From an uncultured Collinsella sp. (GTDB lineage: Bacteria > Actinomycetota > Coriobacteriia > Coriobacteriales > Coriobacteriaceae), in contig CAKUGX010000079.1 of the NCBI GenBank assembly GCA_934654765.1, forward strand, positions 1 to 9,189: a stretch of DNA of 9,189 nt, read 5' to 3'. Below the pieces are notes generated by a model. The model was not told the DNA's origin. It did no database searches and saw only the letters and a program-made list of their open reading frames with translations. A program made the position numbers and the translations under genes. Positions 1 to 6,244 of the stretch are shown piece by piece (within the stretch, counting starts at the first letter, position 1; the number at the start of each line of letters is the position of its first letter).

Positions 1-1371
1 GTCGGGGTTGGTCTCCCAGCGAACCAAAATGACTTTATGCCCCTCGGCGGAACGTGCAACGGCGTCATCGCTCGAGAACACGACCTCGCCCAAGGCGGCA
101 CCGGGGCTGGCGTTCAGACCGCTGGCCAGCGCCTCGTACTTCTTGGAGGCGTCGAACTGCGGGTGCAGGAGCTGGTCGAGCTGTGCGGGGTCGATGCGGC
201 TCACGGCCTCCTCACGGGTGATCAGGCCCTCCTCGACCATCTCGATGGCGATACGCAGGGCGGCGGTAGCGGTGCGCTTGCCCACGCGAGTCTGGAGCAT
301 CCAGAGCTTACCCTGCTCGATGGTGAACTCGATATCGCACATATCGCGATAGTGATCCTCGAGCGTCAGGAACACGCGCTCGAGCTCCTCACCTGCAGAC
401 TCGAGGCCCGGGGTGGTCTTGAGGTCGGCGATGGGCTCGGTGTTGCGGATGCCGGCGACAACGTCCTCGCCCTGGGCGTTGACCAAAAAGTCGCCATAGA
501 ACTCCTTGGTGCCGTCGGCCGGGTTGCGCGTAAAGGCGACGCCGGTCGCAGAGGTCTCGCCCTTGTTGCCAAAGGCCATGGCCTGGACGTTGACGGCGGT
601 ACCGAGCTCGTCAGAGATGCCGTGCTGTTTACGGTAAATGCAGGCGCGCTCATTCATCCAGCTGCCAAAGACGGCCTGGATGGCAAGGCGCAACTGGAGC
701 TCCGGGTCGTGCGGGAAGACAGGCTTGCCGTCAACAACCTCGAGCTCGGGGTACAGGGCGGCATCAACGTTCTCGGAGAAGATGCCCTTGAAGGTCTCGA
801 CGAGCTCCTGCAGGTCCTCGGCCGAAAGCTCGGAATCGACGCGAACGCCGGCGACCAAGCGTGCCTGGGTCAGAGCGTTCTCGAACAGGTCGGCGTCGAC
901 ACCCATAACGACGTTGGAGAACATCTGGATAAAGCGGCGGTAGCTATCCCAGGCAAAACGCGGGTTTTGCGTCTGGGCGATAAGGCCCTGAACGGAATCG
1001 TCATTGAGGCCCAGGTTGAGGACTGTGTCCATCATGCCGGGCATGGAGAACGGAGCGCCCGAGCGAACCGATACGAGCAGCGGATCGGAGGCATCGCCGA
1101 GCTTTTTGCCGCAGCGGGCCTCGAGGTCGGCCTCGGCGGCAACGATCTCATCGAGTGCGCCTTCGGGCCAGACGTTGCCGGCACCGGAGTACTCGACACA
1201 GGTCTGGCAGGTAATGGTAAAGCCACCAGGAACCGGCAGACCGATGCGGCTCATCTCGGCAAGGTTTGCGCCTTTGCCGCCAAGCGCGAAGTTCATGGAC
1301 TTGTCGCCCTCAGTGACACAGGTGCCCTGGGCGTCGGTTCCAAAACGGTAAACCCTCTTGCAATCGCTCAC
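1..1371 (-). CDS. ppdK: Pyruvate, phosphate dikinase, N-terminal half (cut by window edge)
   Basis: This enzyme interconverts ATP, phosphate and pyruvate with AMP, pyrophosphate and phosphoenolpyruvate, and it acts in the cytoplasm in glycolysis or gluconeogenesis of anaerobes. The 457 visible residues hold the nucleotide-binding (ATP-grasp) half. Segments seen are GGKGANLAEM at 31-40, SVRSGAPFSMPGMMDTV at 101-117, FGNKGETSATGVAFTR from 267, and EFTIEQGKLWMLQTR at 348-362, followed by the linker SPGAALGEV and KVILVRWETNPD at the edge. In known PPDKs (about 880 residues) the catalytic-histidine segment GGMTSHAA lies about 20 residues further on, so it and the PEP/pyruvate domain are outside the window. 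The start is GTG at 1371, preceded by a purine-rich site GGAAGGGGAAG; the ATG at 1388 is out of frame. The regulator gene ppsR lies upstream on the same strand, 326 bases away, as expected for this pair. Identification is secure; completeness cannot be judged. Confidence 0.97.
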   Translation of the reverse strand, partial: MSDCKRVYRFGTDAQGTCVTEGDKSMNFALGGKGANLAEMSRIGLPVPGGFTITCQTCVEYSGAGNVWPEGALDEIVAAEADLEARCGKKLGDASDPLLVSVRSGAPFSMPGMMDTVLNLGLNDDSVQGLIAQTQNPRFAWDSYRRFIQMFSNVVMGVDADLFENALTQARLVAGVRVDSELSAEDLQELVETFKGIFSENVDAALYPELEVVDGKPVFPHDPELQLRLAIQAVFGSWMNERACIYRKQHGISDELGTAVNVQAMAFGNKGETSATGVAFTRNPADGTKEFYGDFLVNAQGEDVVAGIRNTEPIADLKTTPGLESAGEELERVFLTLEDHYRDMCDIEFTIEQGKLWMLQTRVGKRTATAALRIAIEMVEEGLITREEAVSRIDPAQLDQLLHPQFDASKKYEALASGLNASPGAALGEVVFSSDDAVARSAEGHKVILVRWETNPD

Positions 1372-1387
1372 GATACTTCCCCTTCCA

Positions 1388-1401
1388 TGCGCTTACGCGC
1401 A
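1388..1401 (-). promoter_or_regulatory. Small hairpin just upstream of the ppdK ribosome-binding site
   Basis: On the coding strand this reads TGCGC-GTAA-GCGCA, a perfect 5-base-pair stem with a GNRA-type tetraloop. It ends 16 bases before the GTG start, directly against the GGAAGGGGAAG ribosome-binding site. A nearly identical hairpin (TGCGC-ATAA-GCGCA) stands in the same position before ppsR at 2587-2600. It could affect translation or transcript stability; this role is inferred. A GC-rich genome makes short GCGC stems common, so chance is a real alternative. Confidence 0.45.
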
Positions 1402-1420
1402 CGCCCGTGGTAACGAATCG

Positions 1421-1460
1421 ACCCGCCGGATGCGGGCCGTGAGGGAACTATACGGCGGGT
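1421..1460. promoter_or_regulatory. 8-base inverted repeat around the candidate ppdK -10
   Basis: ACCCGCCG at 1421-1428 and CGGCGGGT at 1453-1460 are perfect inverted copies separated by 24 bases, with centres 32 bases apart (about three helical turns). The spacer contains the TATAGT hexamer read on the minus strand. The position, covering the -10 and the presumed start point, would suit a repressor operator. No regulator can be named. A second, overlapping stem CCCGC/GCGGG (1422-1436) could form in the leader RNA instead. Confidence 0.35.
1447..1452 (-). promoter_or_regulatory. Candidate -10 element for ppdK
   Basis: The minus strand reads TATAGT, which matches the vegetative -10 consensus TATAAT at five of six bases. 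The hexamer 17 bases upstream is TCAAGC, a poor -35, so such a promoter would probably need an activator. Transcription would begin near 1440 and give a leader of about 70 bases before the GTG of ppdK. The GGTAAA series would then lie about 54 to 90 bases upstream of the start point, where activators usually bind. The same hexamer occurs before glyQ. Confidence 0.4.
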
Positions 1461-1493
1461 TTTGGACAGGCTTGAGCAGAGGGTGCGCGGTTT

Positions 1494-1541
1494 GGTAAAC
1501 GTGCTAAAACCGGCGGTAAACGGTAGGTAAAGGTGGTTACC
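1494..1541. promoter_or_regulatory. Phased GGTAAA elements plus GGTTACC palindrome upstream of ppdK
   Basis: GGTAAA occurs at 1494-1499, 1515-1520 and 1526-1531 in the same orientation. The spacings of 21 and 11 bases place all three on one face of the helix. They are followed by GGTTACC at 1535-1541, within AGGTAA-N6-TTACCT (1525-1542). One more copy, inverted, is TTTACC at 1601-1606. The cluster lies upstream of the candidate ppdK promoter and resembles a cooperative binding site for a transcription factor. The factor is unknown and the function is inferred. Confidence 0.35.
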
Positions 1542-1635
1542 TTATGAAGATACCACTACAAGGAAAATGCAGGTAGGATGCGATGTTTTTGCTAAATCGC
1601 TTTACCATTTATCAGCATTATTTCCAAGTATTCTC

Positions 1636-1678
1636 TTTGGGTAGCTAAAAGAGCCCCGTCCCAAATTAGCTACCCAAA
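1636..1678. repeat. 13-base perfect inverted repeat (palindromic intergenic element)
   Basis: TTTGGGTAGCTAA at 1636-1648 is followed, after a 17-base loop containing GAGCCCCGTCCC, by its exact complement TTAGCTACCCAAA at 1666-1678. It lies just beyond the end of ppsR. It could fold in the ppsR transcript and end or protect the message, but neither strand shows a clear run of T after the stem, so a classical intrinsic terminator is not supported. The sharp arms, distinctive loop and extra half-copy beside it suggest a dispersed repeat of the REP or MITE kind. Confidence 0.7.
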
Positions 1679-1701
1679 CAACCTTGTCCCAAGTGAGCTA
1701 C
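1654..1701 (-). repeat. Imperfect 20-base direct repeat overlapping the ppsR stop codon
   Basis: Read on the minus strand, GTAGCTCACTTGGGACAAGG (1701 to 1682) and GTAGCTAATTTGGGACGGGG (1673 to 1654) match at 16 of 20 bases, with a 28-base offset. The second copy forms part of the neighbouring palindrome. The first begins inside the last codons of ppsR, and its TAG is the ppsR stop. This looks like a partly decayed or tandem copy of the same intergenic element. Confidence 0.6.
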
Positions 1702-2573
1702 TTTTGTTGAGCGCGGCGGGCGGCACGGCGGGCTCTTGCCTCTTGAATCTCTTCGAGGTGAGCAATGATCTCGGCAGCGCTTTCCTCGATGGCTTTGCCG
1801 TCAGTACGCACTACAAAGCAGCCCAGGCGTTTCATGAGCGCGCGGGCTTCCGCAAGCTCACTACGCACGCTCTCGGGCTCGGCATAGGAGCCGGCAACGG
1901 CACGGGCGTAGTCATCGCCCAAGCGGCTATCGCGAATTTCGGAAATCACATCGACGGTCGAAATCAGGCCGAACAGGTGCATCGGGTCGACCTCGTAAAT
2001 CGACTTGGGCGGCTCCATGCCATGCGCCAGTGGGACATTGGCGACCTTGTAGCCCTGATAGGCTAAATACATCGACAGCGGCGTCTTGGATGTACGCGAC
2101 ACACCCAGCAGCACGATATCGGCACCCGACAGATCGTCGCAACCACGACCGTCATCGTGCTCAACGAAATACTCCATGGCCTCGATACGATGGAAATAGC
2201 GGTCATCGGTCTTGTGAATCACGCCAGCAACGCCCTTGGGCGGCACACCGATGAGCGACGACAGCACGGCAAGCGTCGGGCCGATCAGGTCGACCGAACG
2301 GATATGCAGCATACCCAGGTAATCGAGCACGCGGGCGCGAAGCGCCGGATCGACAATGGTGTGGAACACGGCGATATCGCGATGATCCGCATCCACACGC
2401 GGACCGACAAACGACTCCACCTGCTCCACCGAGGTCACCTTGGGCAGACGCAATACGCGAAAAGCCCCTTCATCAAATTGCCCGGACGCCGCAAGCACCA
2501 CCTCACAAGCGGTATCACCGAGCGAGTCGGAGATAACGATAACGGTGGGACGAGCGGTGACCGGGCAATCCAT
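1698..2573 (-). CDS. ppsR: PPDK regulatory protein (bifunctional ADP-dependent kinase / Pi-dependent phosphorylase)
   Basis: This protein of 291 residues belongs to the PDRP (former DUF299) family. It inactivates PPDK by phosphorylating a threonine near the catalytic histidine using ADP, and reactivates it by phosphate-dependent removal. Seen in the sequence are the N-terminal VIVISDSLGDTA at 11-22, the family P-loop GVSRTSKTP at 157-165, the adjacent MYLAYQGYKVANVPL, and a helical, Arg/Ala-rich C-terminus. The length is slightly above the usual 270 or so because of that tail. The start is ATG at 2573 with AAAGGAG seven bases upstream. It lies 34 bases after glyS and upstream of ppdK, so substrate and regulator are genetic neighbours. 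Some relatives act on PEP synthase instead; adjacency to ppdK favours PPDK here. Its TAG stop is contributed by an intergenic repeat, so the last few residues may not be ancestral. Confidence 0.95.
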   Translation of the reverse strand: MDCPVTARPTVIVISDSLGDTACEVVLAASGQFDEGAFRVLRLPKVTSVEQVESFVGPRVDADHRDIAVFHTIVDPALRARVLDYLGMLHIRSVDLIGPTLAVLSSLIGVPPKGVAGVIHKTDDRYFHRIEAMEYFVEHDDGRGCDDLSGADIVLLGVSRTSKTPLSMYLAYQGYKVANVPLAHGMEPPKSIYEVDPMHLFGLISTVDVISEIRDSRLGDDYARAVAGSYAEPESVRSELAEARALMKRLGCFVVRTDGKAIEESAAEIIAHLEEIQEARARRAARRAQQK

Positions 2574-2586
2574 GCGGGGCTCCTTT

Positions 2587-2600
2587 TGCGCTTATGCGCA
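2587..2600 (-). promoter_or_regulatory. Small hairpin just upstream of the ppsR ribosome-binding site
   Basis: On the coding strand this reads TGCGC-ATAA-GCGCA, a perfect 5-base-pair stem, followed at once by AAAGGAG and, 13 bases after the stem, by the ppsR ATG. It occupies part of the 34-base gap after the glyS stop. The same stem and a loop differing by one base occur before ppdK at 1388-1401. A shared role in setting the translation or stability of this enzyme pair is inferred. Confidence 0.45.
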
Positions 2601-2607
2601 GGCTGGC

Positions 2608-4704
2608 TTACTTTTTGCGGGCAAGCTCACCGATGTTGGCGATGCCGGAGAAAACGGCCTCGAAGCGGTTGAGCAGCTTAAGGCGATTATCGCGAAGCTG
2701 CTCGTCCTTGTCCATGACCATGACCTCATCGAAGAAACGGTCGATGGGCGCGCGCAGGGCGGCGAGGGCGGCAAATGCGGCCGGGTAGTCCTCGGCAGCA
2801 AGGGCGGCATCGACAGCGGTCTGAGCAGCCTCGGAGGCGTCGGCGAGCGCAAGCTCGACCTCGCCCATCAGGCTGCGGTCATACTCCGCACCCAGCTCGG
2901 GCTTGGAGATGTGCGCGGCACGGGCATAGGCGGTAGCCAGGTTGTCAAAGGTCTCGGCATCATTCTTGCGGGCCTCGTCGAGGGCGGCGCAGCGGGCGAA
3001 GAAGACGGACGGGGCGATAATATGCACCGCGGAGACGGCGGCAACGGTATCGGCCGGAATCTTCTCATCGCGGGCCATGCTCACCAGACGGCCGTGGAAG
3101 AAGTCGCGAACCTGCTGGGCGACCTCGGCGGCGTCAAAGGCAATGCCCTGCTCGGTATAGAGCTCAAGGGCGAAGTCGATGAGCGACGTGGGGTCAATCG
3201 GCAGACGATCACGCAGGATGTTGATGATGCCGATGGCGGCACGACGCAGCGCGTACGGGTCGGAAGAGCCGGTCGGGGGCTCGCCGATGGCGAAAATACC
3301 GGCGATGGTATCGAGCTTGTCGGCGCAGGCCACGATGCAGCCAGCGGTGCCCTCGGGCAGCTCGTCACCGGCAAAGCGGGGACGGTAGTGATCGCGGATG
3401 GCGTGAGCGACCTCGTCGTTCTCCCCCATCGCGGTTGCGTAGTAACCGCCCATCACGCCCTGCTGGCTCGTGAACTCGACGACGGCGTTGGACACCAGGT
3501 CGGCCTTGCACAGGTGCGCGGCGCGAGCGGCGTCGGCAGCCAGGTGAGCACCCAGGTGGGCCTCACGGGCAATCGCAAGCGCAAGCTGCTCAATACGCTC
3601 GGACTTGGCGAGCACGCTGCCGAGCTTCTCCTGGAAGGCAACCTTGGCCAGACGCTCACGGAACTCGTCGAGGGAAATCTTCAGGTCCTCCTCGTAGAAG
3701 AACTTAGCGTCATCCAGGCGGGCGCGCACGACGCGCTCGTTGCCGTCGATCACGCGCTCGGCGTTCTCGGGCTTGCTGTTCGAGACGACCACGAACTCAC
3801 GCGTCAGCTTGCCCTCGCCGTCATAGATCGGGAAGTAGCGCTGGTTGGTGAGCATGGACTCGCAGATGATCTCGTGCGGGACCTTGAGGAACTCCTCGTC
3901 GAAGGTACCGACGAGCACCGTCGGCCACTCGCAGAGGTTGATGACCTCCTCAAAGACCTTCTTGGGCGTATCGACGTGGCAGCCGGGACGGGCAGCCTCG
4001 ACCTCGGCGATACCGGCGAGGATGGCCTCGCGACGGCGCTCGGCGGAAAGCACGCCGGCGTCCTCGAGCACCTGCTCGTAGACGGCGGGGCTGGCGACCA
4101 CATGGTCACCGGGGCCCAGGACGCGATGACCGCGCGTGGTGTTGCCGCTCGTCACATCGGCAAACGACACGGGCACGACGTCCTCGCCCAGAAGGCAGCA
4201 GATCCAGCGGACCGGACGCACGAACGTGGCGTGCTCGTGACCCCAGCGCTGAGAGCGGTAGTTGGGCCACTGCAGGCCGGCGATGGTCTTCTCGCACAGG
4301 GCCGTCAGGATCGGGGTGGCCGGAGCAGAAGGAATGTTCTTCTCGGCAAAGACGTACTCGCGACCGTCGGTGTCCTCGCGGCGCACCAGGTCCTCGGCAG
4401 CCACACCGCACTTGCGGGCAAAGCCCTGGGCGGCCTTGGTGGCGTTGCCGTCGGCGTCGAAGGCGATGTTAGCCGCGGGGCCACGCTTGACCTCGTGGAC
4501 CTCATCGGTCGCAGTGGCGACATCGGCAACGAGCGCGGCAAGACGACGCGGGCTCGAGATCACGCGGACCTCGCCGTGGGCCAGACCGGCCTCGTCGAGA
4601 CCCTTGGCAATCATGGTACCGAGCTGCTTGACGGCATTGTTCAGCGGCGCGGAGGGCATTTCCTCCGTACCGATCTCAAACAGGAAATCCTTAGCGTCTG
4701 CCAT
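2608..4704 (-). CDS. glyS: Glycine--tRNA ligase, beta subunit
   Basis: This is the beta chain of the heterotetrameric bacterial glycyl-tRNA synthetase, which binds tRNA-Gly and works with the alpha chain to attach glycine. The 698 residues match the usual size of about 690. Segments seen, in order, are FLFEIGTEEMPSAPL near the N-terminus (8-21), WGHEHATFVRPVRW at 154-167, RGHRVLG at 191-197, SNSKPENAERVIDGNERVV at 308-326, ARLDDAKFFYEEDL following at 328-341, EFTSQQGVMGGYYA at 410-423, and ADKLDTIAGIFAIGEPPTG at 461-479 followed by SDPYALRRAA. These are standard family landmarks. A helical anticodon-binding region follows to the C-terminus. The start is ATG at 4704, three bases after the glyQ stop, with AGGTGG inside glyQ as ribosome-binding site, so translation of the two chains is probably coupled. 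Confidence 0.98.
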   Translation of the reverse strand: MADAKDFLFEIGTEEMPSAPLNNAVKQLGTMIAKGLDEAGLAHGEVRVISSPRRLAALVADVATATDEVHEVKRGPAANIAFDADGNATKAAQGFARKCGVAAEDLVRREDTDGREYVFAEKNIPSAPATPILTALCEKTIAGLQWPNYRSQRWGHEHATFVRPVRWICCLLGEDVVPVSFADVTSGNTTRGHRVLGPGDHVVASPAVYEQVLEDAGVLSAERRREAILAGIAEVEAARPGCHVDTPKKVFEEVINLCEWPTVLVGTFDEEFLKVPHEIICESMLTNQRYFPIYDGEGKLTREFVVVSNSKPENAERVIDGNERVVRARLDDAKFFYEEDLKISLDEFRERLAKVAFQEKLGSVLAKSERIEQLALAIAREAHLGAHLAADAARAAHLCKADLVSNAVVEFTSQQGVMGGYYATAMGENDEVAHAIRDHYRPRFAGDELPEGTAGCIVACADKLDTIAGIFAIGEPPTGSSDPYALRRAAIGIINILRDRLPIDPTSLIDFALELYTEQGIAFDAAEVAQQVRDFFHGRLVSMARDEKIPADTVAAVSAVHIIAPSVFFARCAALDEARKNDAETFDNLATAYARAAHISKPELGAEYDRSLMGEVELALADASEAAQTAVDAALAAEDYPAAFAALAALRAPIDRFFDEVMVMDKDEQLRDNRLKLLNRFEAVFSGIANIGELARKK

Positions 4705-4707
4705 GGC

Positions 4708-5619
4708 TTACGCCACCTCGCCTTCCTGGTCGGCATTCTCGTTGATTCCGGCGACCTCGGCCATATAGGCCTCGCAGCACGCCTTGGCGACGGCGCGGAC
4801 GCGCAGGATGTAGTTCGCGCGCTCGACCGCGGACAGCGCACCGCGAGCATCGAGCAGGTTGAAGGCATGGCTGCACTTCATGACGCAGTCATATGCCGGC
4901 AGCGGAAGCTTGCGCTCCAGGCAGGAGTGGCATTCGGCCTCGTAGTCATCAAACTTCTGACGCATCATCTCGACGTTGGCGACCTCAAAGTTGTAGGCGC
5001 TGAACTCGCGCTCGTTCTCGAGGAACACATCGCCGTAGGTCATGGGCGTACCGTCGGGCAGGTAGCTCCACACCAGGTCGTAGACGGAGTTGACGCCCTG
5101 GGCGTACATGGCGATACGCTCGAGGCCGTAGGTGATCTCGACGGGCACGGGGTCGACCTCGATACCGCCCACCTGCTGGAAGTACGTAAACTGCGTGACC
5201 TCCATGCCGTTGAGCCAGACCTCCCAGCCAAGACCCCAAGCGCCCAGGGTCGGGCTCTCCCAGTCATCCTCGACAAAACGGACGTCATGGTCGTTGGGGT
5301 CCAGGCCGATGGCGGCCAGCGAACCCAGGTAGAGCTCCTGGGCATTGACCGGCGAGGGCTTGATGAGCACCTGGAACTGATAGTAGTGCTGCATGCGGTT
5401 GGGGTTCTCGCCGTAGCGGCCGTCGGCAGGACGGCGGCAGGGCTGCGCATAGCAGGTGCGCCACTCGGCGGGACCGAGCGAGCGCAGCGTGGTCGCGGTA
5501 TGGAAGGTACCGGCACCGACCTCGGAGTCATAGGGCTGCATAATGACGCAGCCCTGCTCGCCCCAGTACTGCTGGAGGCGCAGGATGATGTCTTGGAAGG
5601 AAAGCGATGAAGCGTTCAT
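4708..5619 (-). CDS. glyQ: Glycine--tRNA ligase, alpha subunit
   Basis: This is the catalytic class II chain of the two-subunit glycyl-tRNA synthetase, which forms glycyl-adenylate and charges tRNA-Gly. The 303 residues fit the family length. EVGAGTFH at 33-40 belongs to motif 1, [14 protein letters not shown] at 62-75 to motif 2, and GLERIAMY at 165-172 to motif 3. The start is ATG at 5619. AGAGG lies only one base from it and GAGGGG is 11 bases upstream, so spacing is imperfect, but no better start precedes the conserved [13 protein letters not shown]. The gap after lepB is only 59 bases, too short for a T-box leader of the kind found before glyQS in Firmicutes. The gene heads the glyQ-glyS-ppsR set. 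The presence of this two-chain enzyme argues against typical Streptomyces-like actinobacteria and is consistent with Coriobacteriia. Confidence 0.98.
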   Translation of the reverse strand: MNASSLSFQDIILRLQQYWGEQGCVIMQPYDSEVGAGTFHTATTLRSLGPAEWRTCYAQPCRRPADGRYGENPNRMQHYYQFQVLIKPSPVNAQELYLGSLAAIGLDPNDHDVRFVEDDWESPTLGAWGLGWEVWLNGMEVTQFTYFQQVGGIEVDPVPVEITYGLERIAMYAQGVNSVYDLVWSYLPDGTPMTYGDVFLENEREFSAYNFEVANVEMMRQKFDDYEAECHSCLERKLPLPAYDCVMKCSHAFNLLDARGALSAVERANYILRVRAVAKACCEAYMAEVAGINENADQEGEVA

Positions 5620-5658
5620 GCCTCTAATATCCCCTCGTCGAAACGATTACACGGTTAG

Positions 5659-5671
5659 GTACTGTACTATA
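5659..5671 (-). promoter_or_regulatory. Candidate internal -10 before glyQ, overlapped by GTAC-N-GTAC palindrome
   Basis: The minus strand carries TATAGT (5671 to 5666), close to the -10 consensus and identical to the hexamer before ppdK. GTACTGTAC at 5659-5667 is a palindrome that overlaps its end. No good -35 is found at 16 to 18 bases. It lies just after the lepB stop, so it would let glyQS be expressed apart from the ribosomal block. No intrinsic terminator for lepB is visible in the gap; only a weak four-base-pair stem at 5635-5646 is seen. Confidence 0.3.
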
Positions 5672-5678
5672 GCGGTTT

Positions 5679-6242
5679 TTAGTCGATAGCGCCGATGCGG
5701 TTGAGCGGCCAGTAACGCGCAAGCGCCACAGCGATCAAATCAGAGCGATCGACGGGACCAAAGTAGCGTGAGTCGGCAGAGTTCTCTCGATTGTCGCCCA
5801 TCACCCACACACAGTCATCGGGGACGGTGTAGGGAAAGCTCACCTGGGCGGCGGGCGCTTGGACCGAAAGCGGCCAGCTCATGCCGGTCGTATAGTCCTC
5901 ATCGAGCGCCTGGCCGTCGACGACGGCCTTGCCGTCCTGAAGGTCGACCGTCTGACCGGCCGTGGCGATGACGCGCTTTACCAGCACGTCATGCTCGGAC
6001 GTGGCATCGGGGTTGTGGAACACCACGATATCACCCTGTTTGACGGGCTGACCGAGCTCGAGGCTCACCTTTTGTGCCAGGATCTGGTCGCCAATCTCGA
6101 TCGTGTCCTCCATGGAGCCGGTGGGCACCACAAAGGGCTCGACCACAAAGGTGCGGATCAGGAAGGTGGCCACGAGCGCGATTGCGATGACCGCGATCCA
6201 CTCAAAGGCGCCCCTCAACGCGGAATGCTGCGATGGAACCAT
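5679..6242 (-). CDS. lepB: Signal peptidase I
   Basis: This membrane protease cleaves signal peptides from secreted proteins with a Ser/Lys dyad. From the ATG at 6242 it has 187 residues: one membrane segment near the N-terminus (WIAVIAIALVATFLI, about 15-29), the serine box PTGSMEDT with Ser43, the lysine box LVKRVIA with Lys89, and GDNRENSADSR at 149-159. The compact size is typical of Gram-positive enzymes. I chose ATG 6242 because GAGGAG (6253-6248) stands five bases before it. The alternative GTG at 6248 overlaps that ribosome-binding site and would add only two residues. The trmD stop TGA lies between the site and the ATG, so the two genes are probably coupled in translation. In many actinobacteria rplS lies between trmD and lepB; here it is absent. 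Confidence 0.96.
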   Translation of the reverse strand: MVPSQHSALRGAFEWIAVIAIALVATFLIRTFVVEPFVVPTGSMEDTIEIGDQILAQKVSLELGQPVKQGDIVVFHNPDATSEHDVLVKRVIATAGQTVDLQDGKAVVDGQALDEDYTTGMSWPLSVQAPAAQVSFPYTVPDDCVWVMGDNRENSADSRYFGPVDRSDLIAVALARYWPLNRIGAID

Positions 6243-6244
6243 TC

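Larger units (their letters stand above)
1372..1697. other. ppsR-ppdK intergenic region
   Basis: This 326-base gap separates ppsR from ppdK on the minus strand. It is visibly AT-rich between about 1543 and 1650, in contrast to its GC-rich neighbours. It holds no credible gene. The longest minus-strand reading frame beginning with ATG that I noticed is 23 codons (1537-1608), without a convincing ribosome-binding site. It does hold, from ppsR towards ppdK, a palindromic repeat, three GGTAAA elements, a TATAGT hexamer inside an 8-base inverted repeat, and a small hairpin before the ppdK ribosome-binding site. These are listed separately. The length and density of sites suggest that ppdK has its own regulated promoter rather than depending only on read-through from glyQS-ppsR. 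Confidence 0.7.

Noticed and set aside
37..1413. A 458-codon plus-strand open frame opposite ppdK
   Set aside because: It is the antisense shadow of ppdK, with the same biased composition and no recognisable domain.
1537..1608. A 23-codon minus-strand frame (MVKRFSKNIASYLHF...) before ppdK, and a 10-codon plus-strand frame at 1544-1576
   Set aside because: Either could be a leader peptide, but the first has no good ribosome-binding site, neither has a run of regulatory codons, and AT-rich gaps give such frames by chance.
1636..1678. The 13-base inverted repeat as an intrinsic terminator of ppsR
   Set aside because: No T run follows the stem on either strand and the 17-base loop is long, so it is listed as a repeat; a factor-dependent or message-stabilising role remains possible.
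2440..5610. A 1056-codon open frame on the plus strand opposite glyQ, glyS and part of ppsR
   Set aside because: It is wholly antisense to three clearly identified genes and its translation is low-complexity (Gly, Val, Leu, Asp, His rich), as expected when a GC-rich gene lacks stops in an antisense frame. No family features or ribosome-binding site support it.
5620..5678. A T-box riboswitch before glyQ
   Set aside because: The gap is only 59 bases, with no antiterminator bulge motif and no specifier stem; a T-box needs well over 100 bases.
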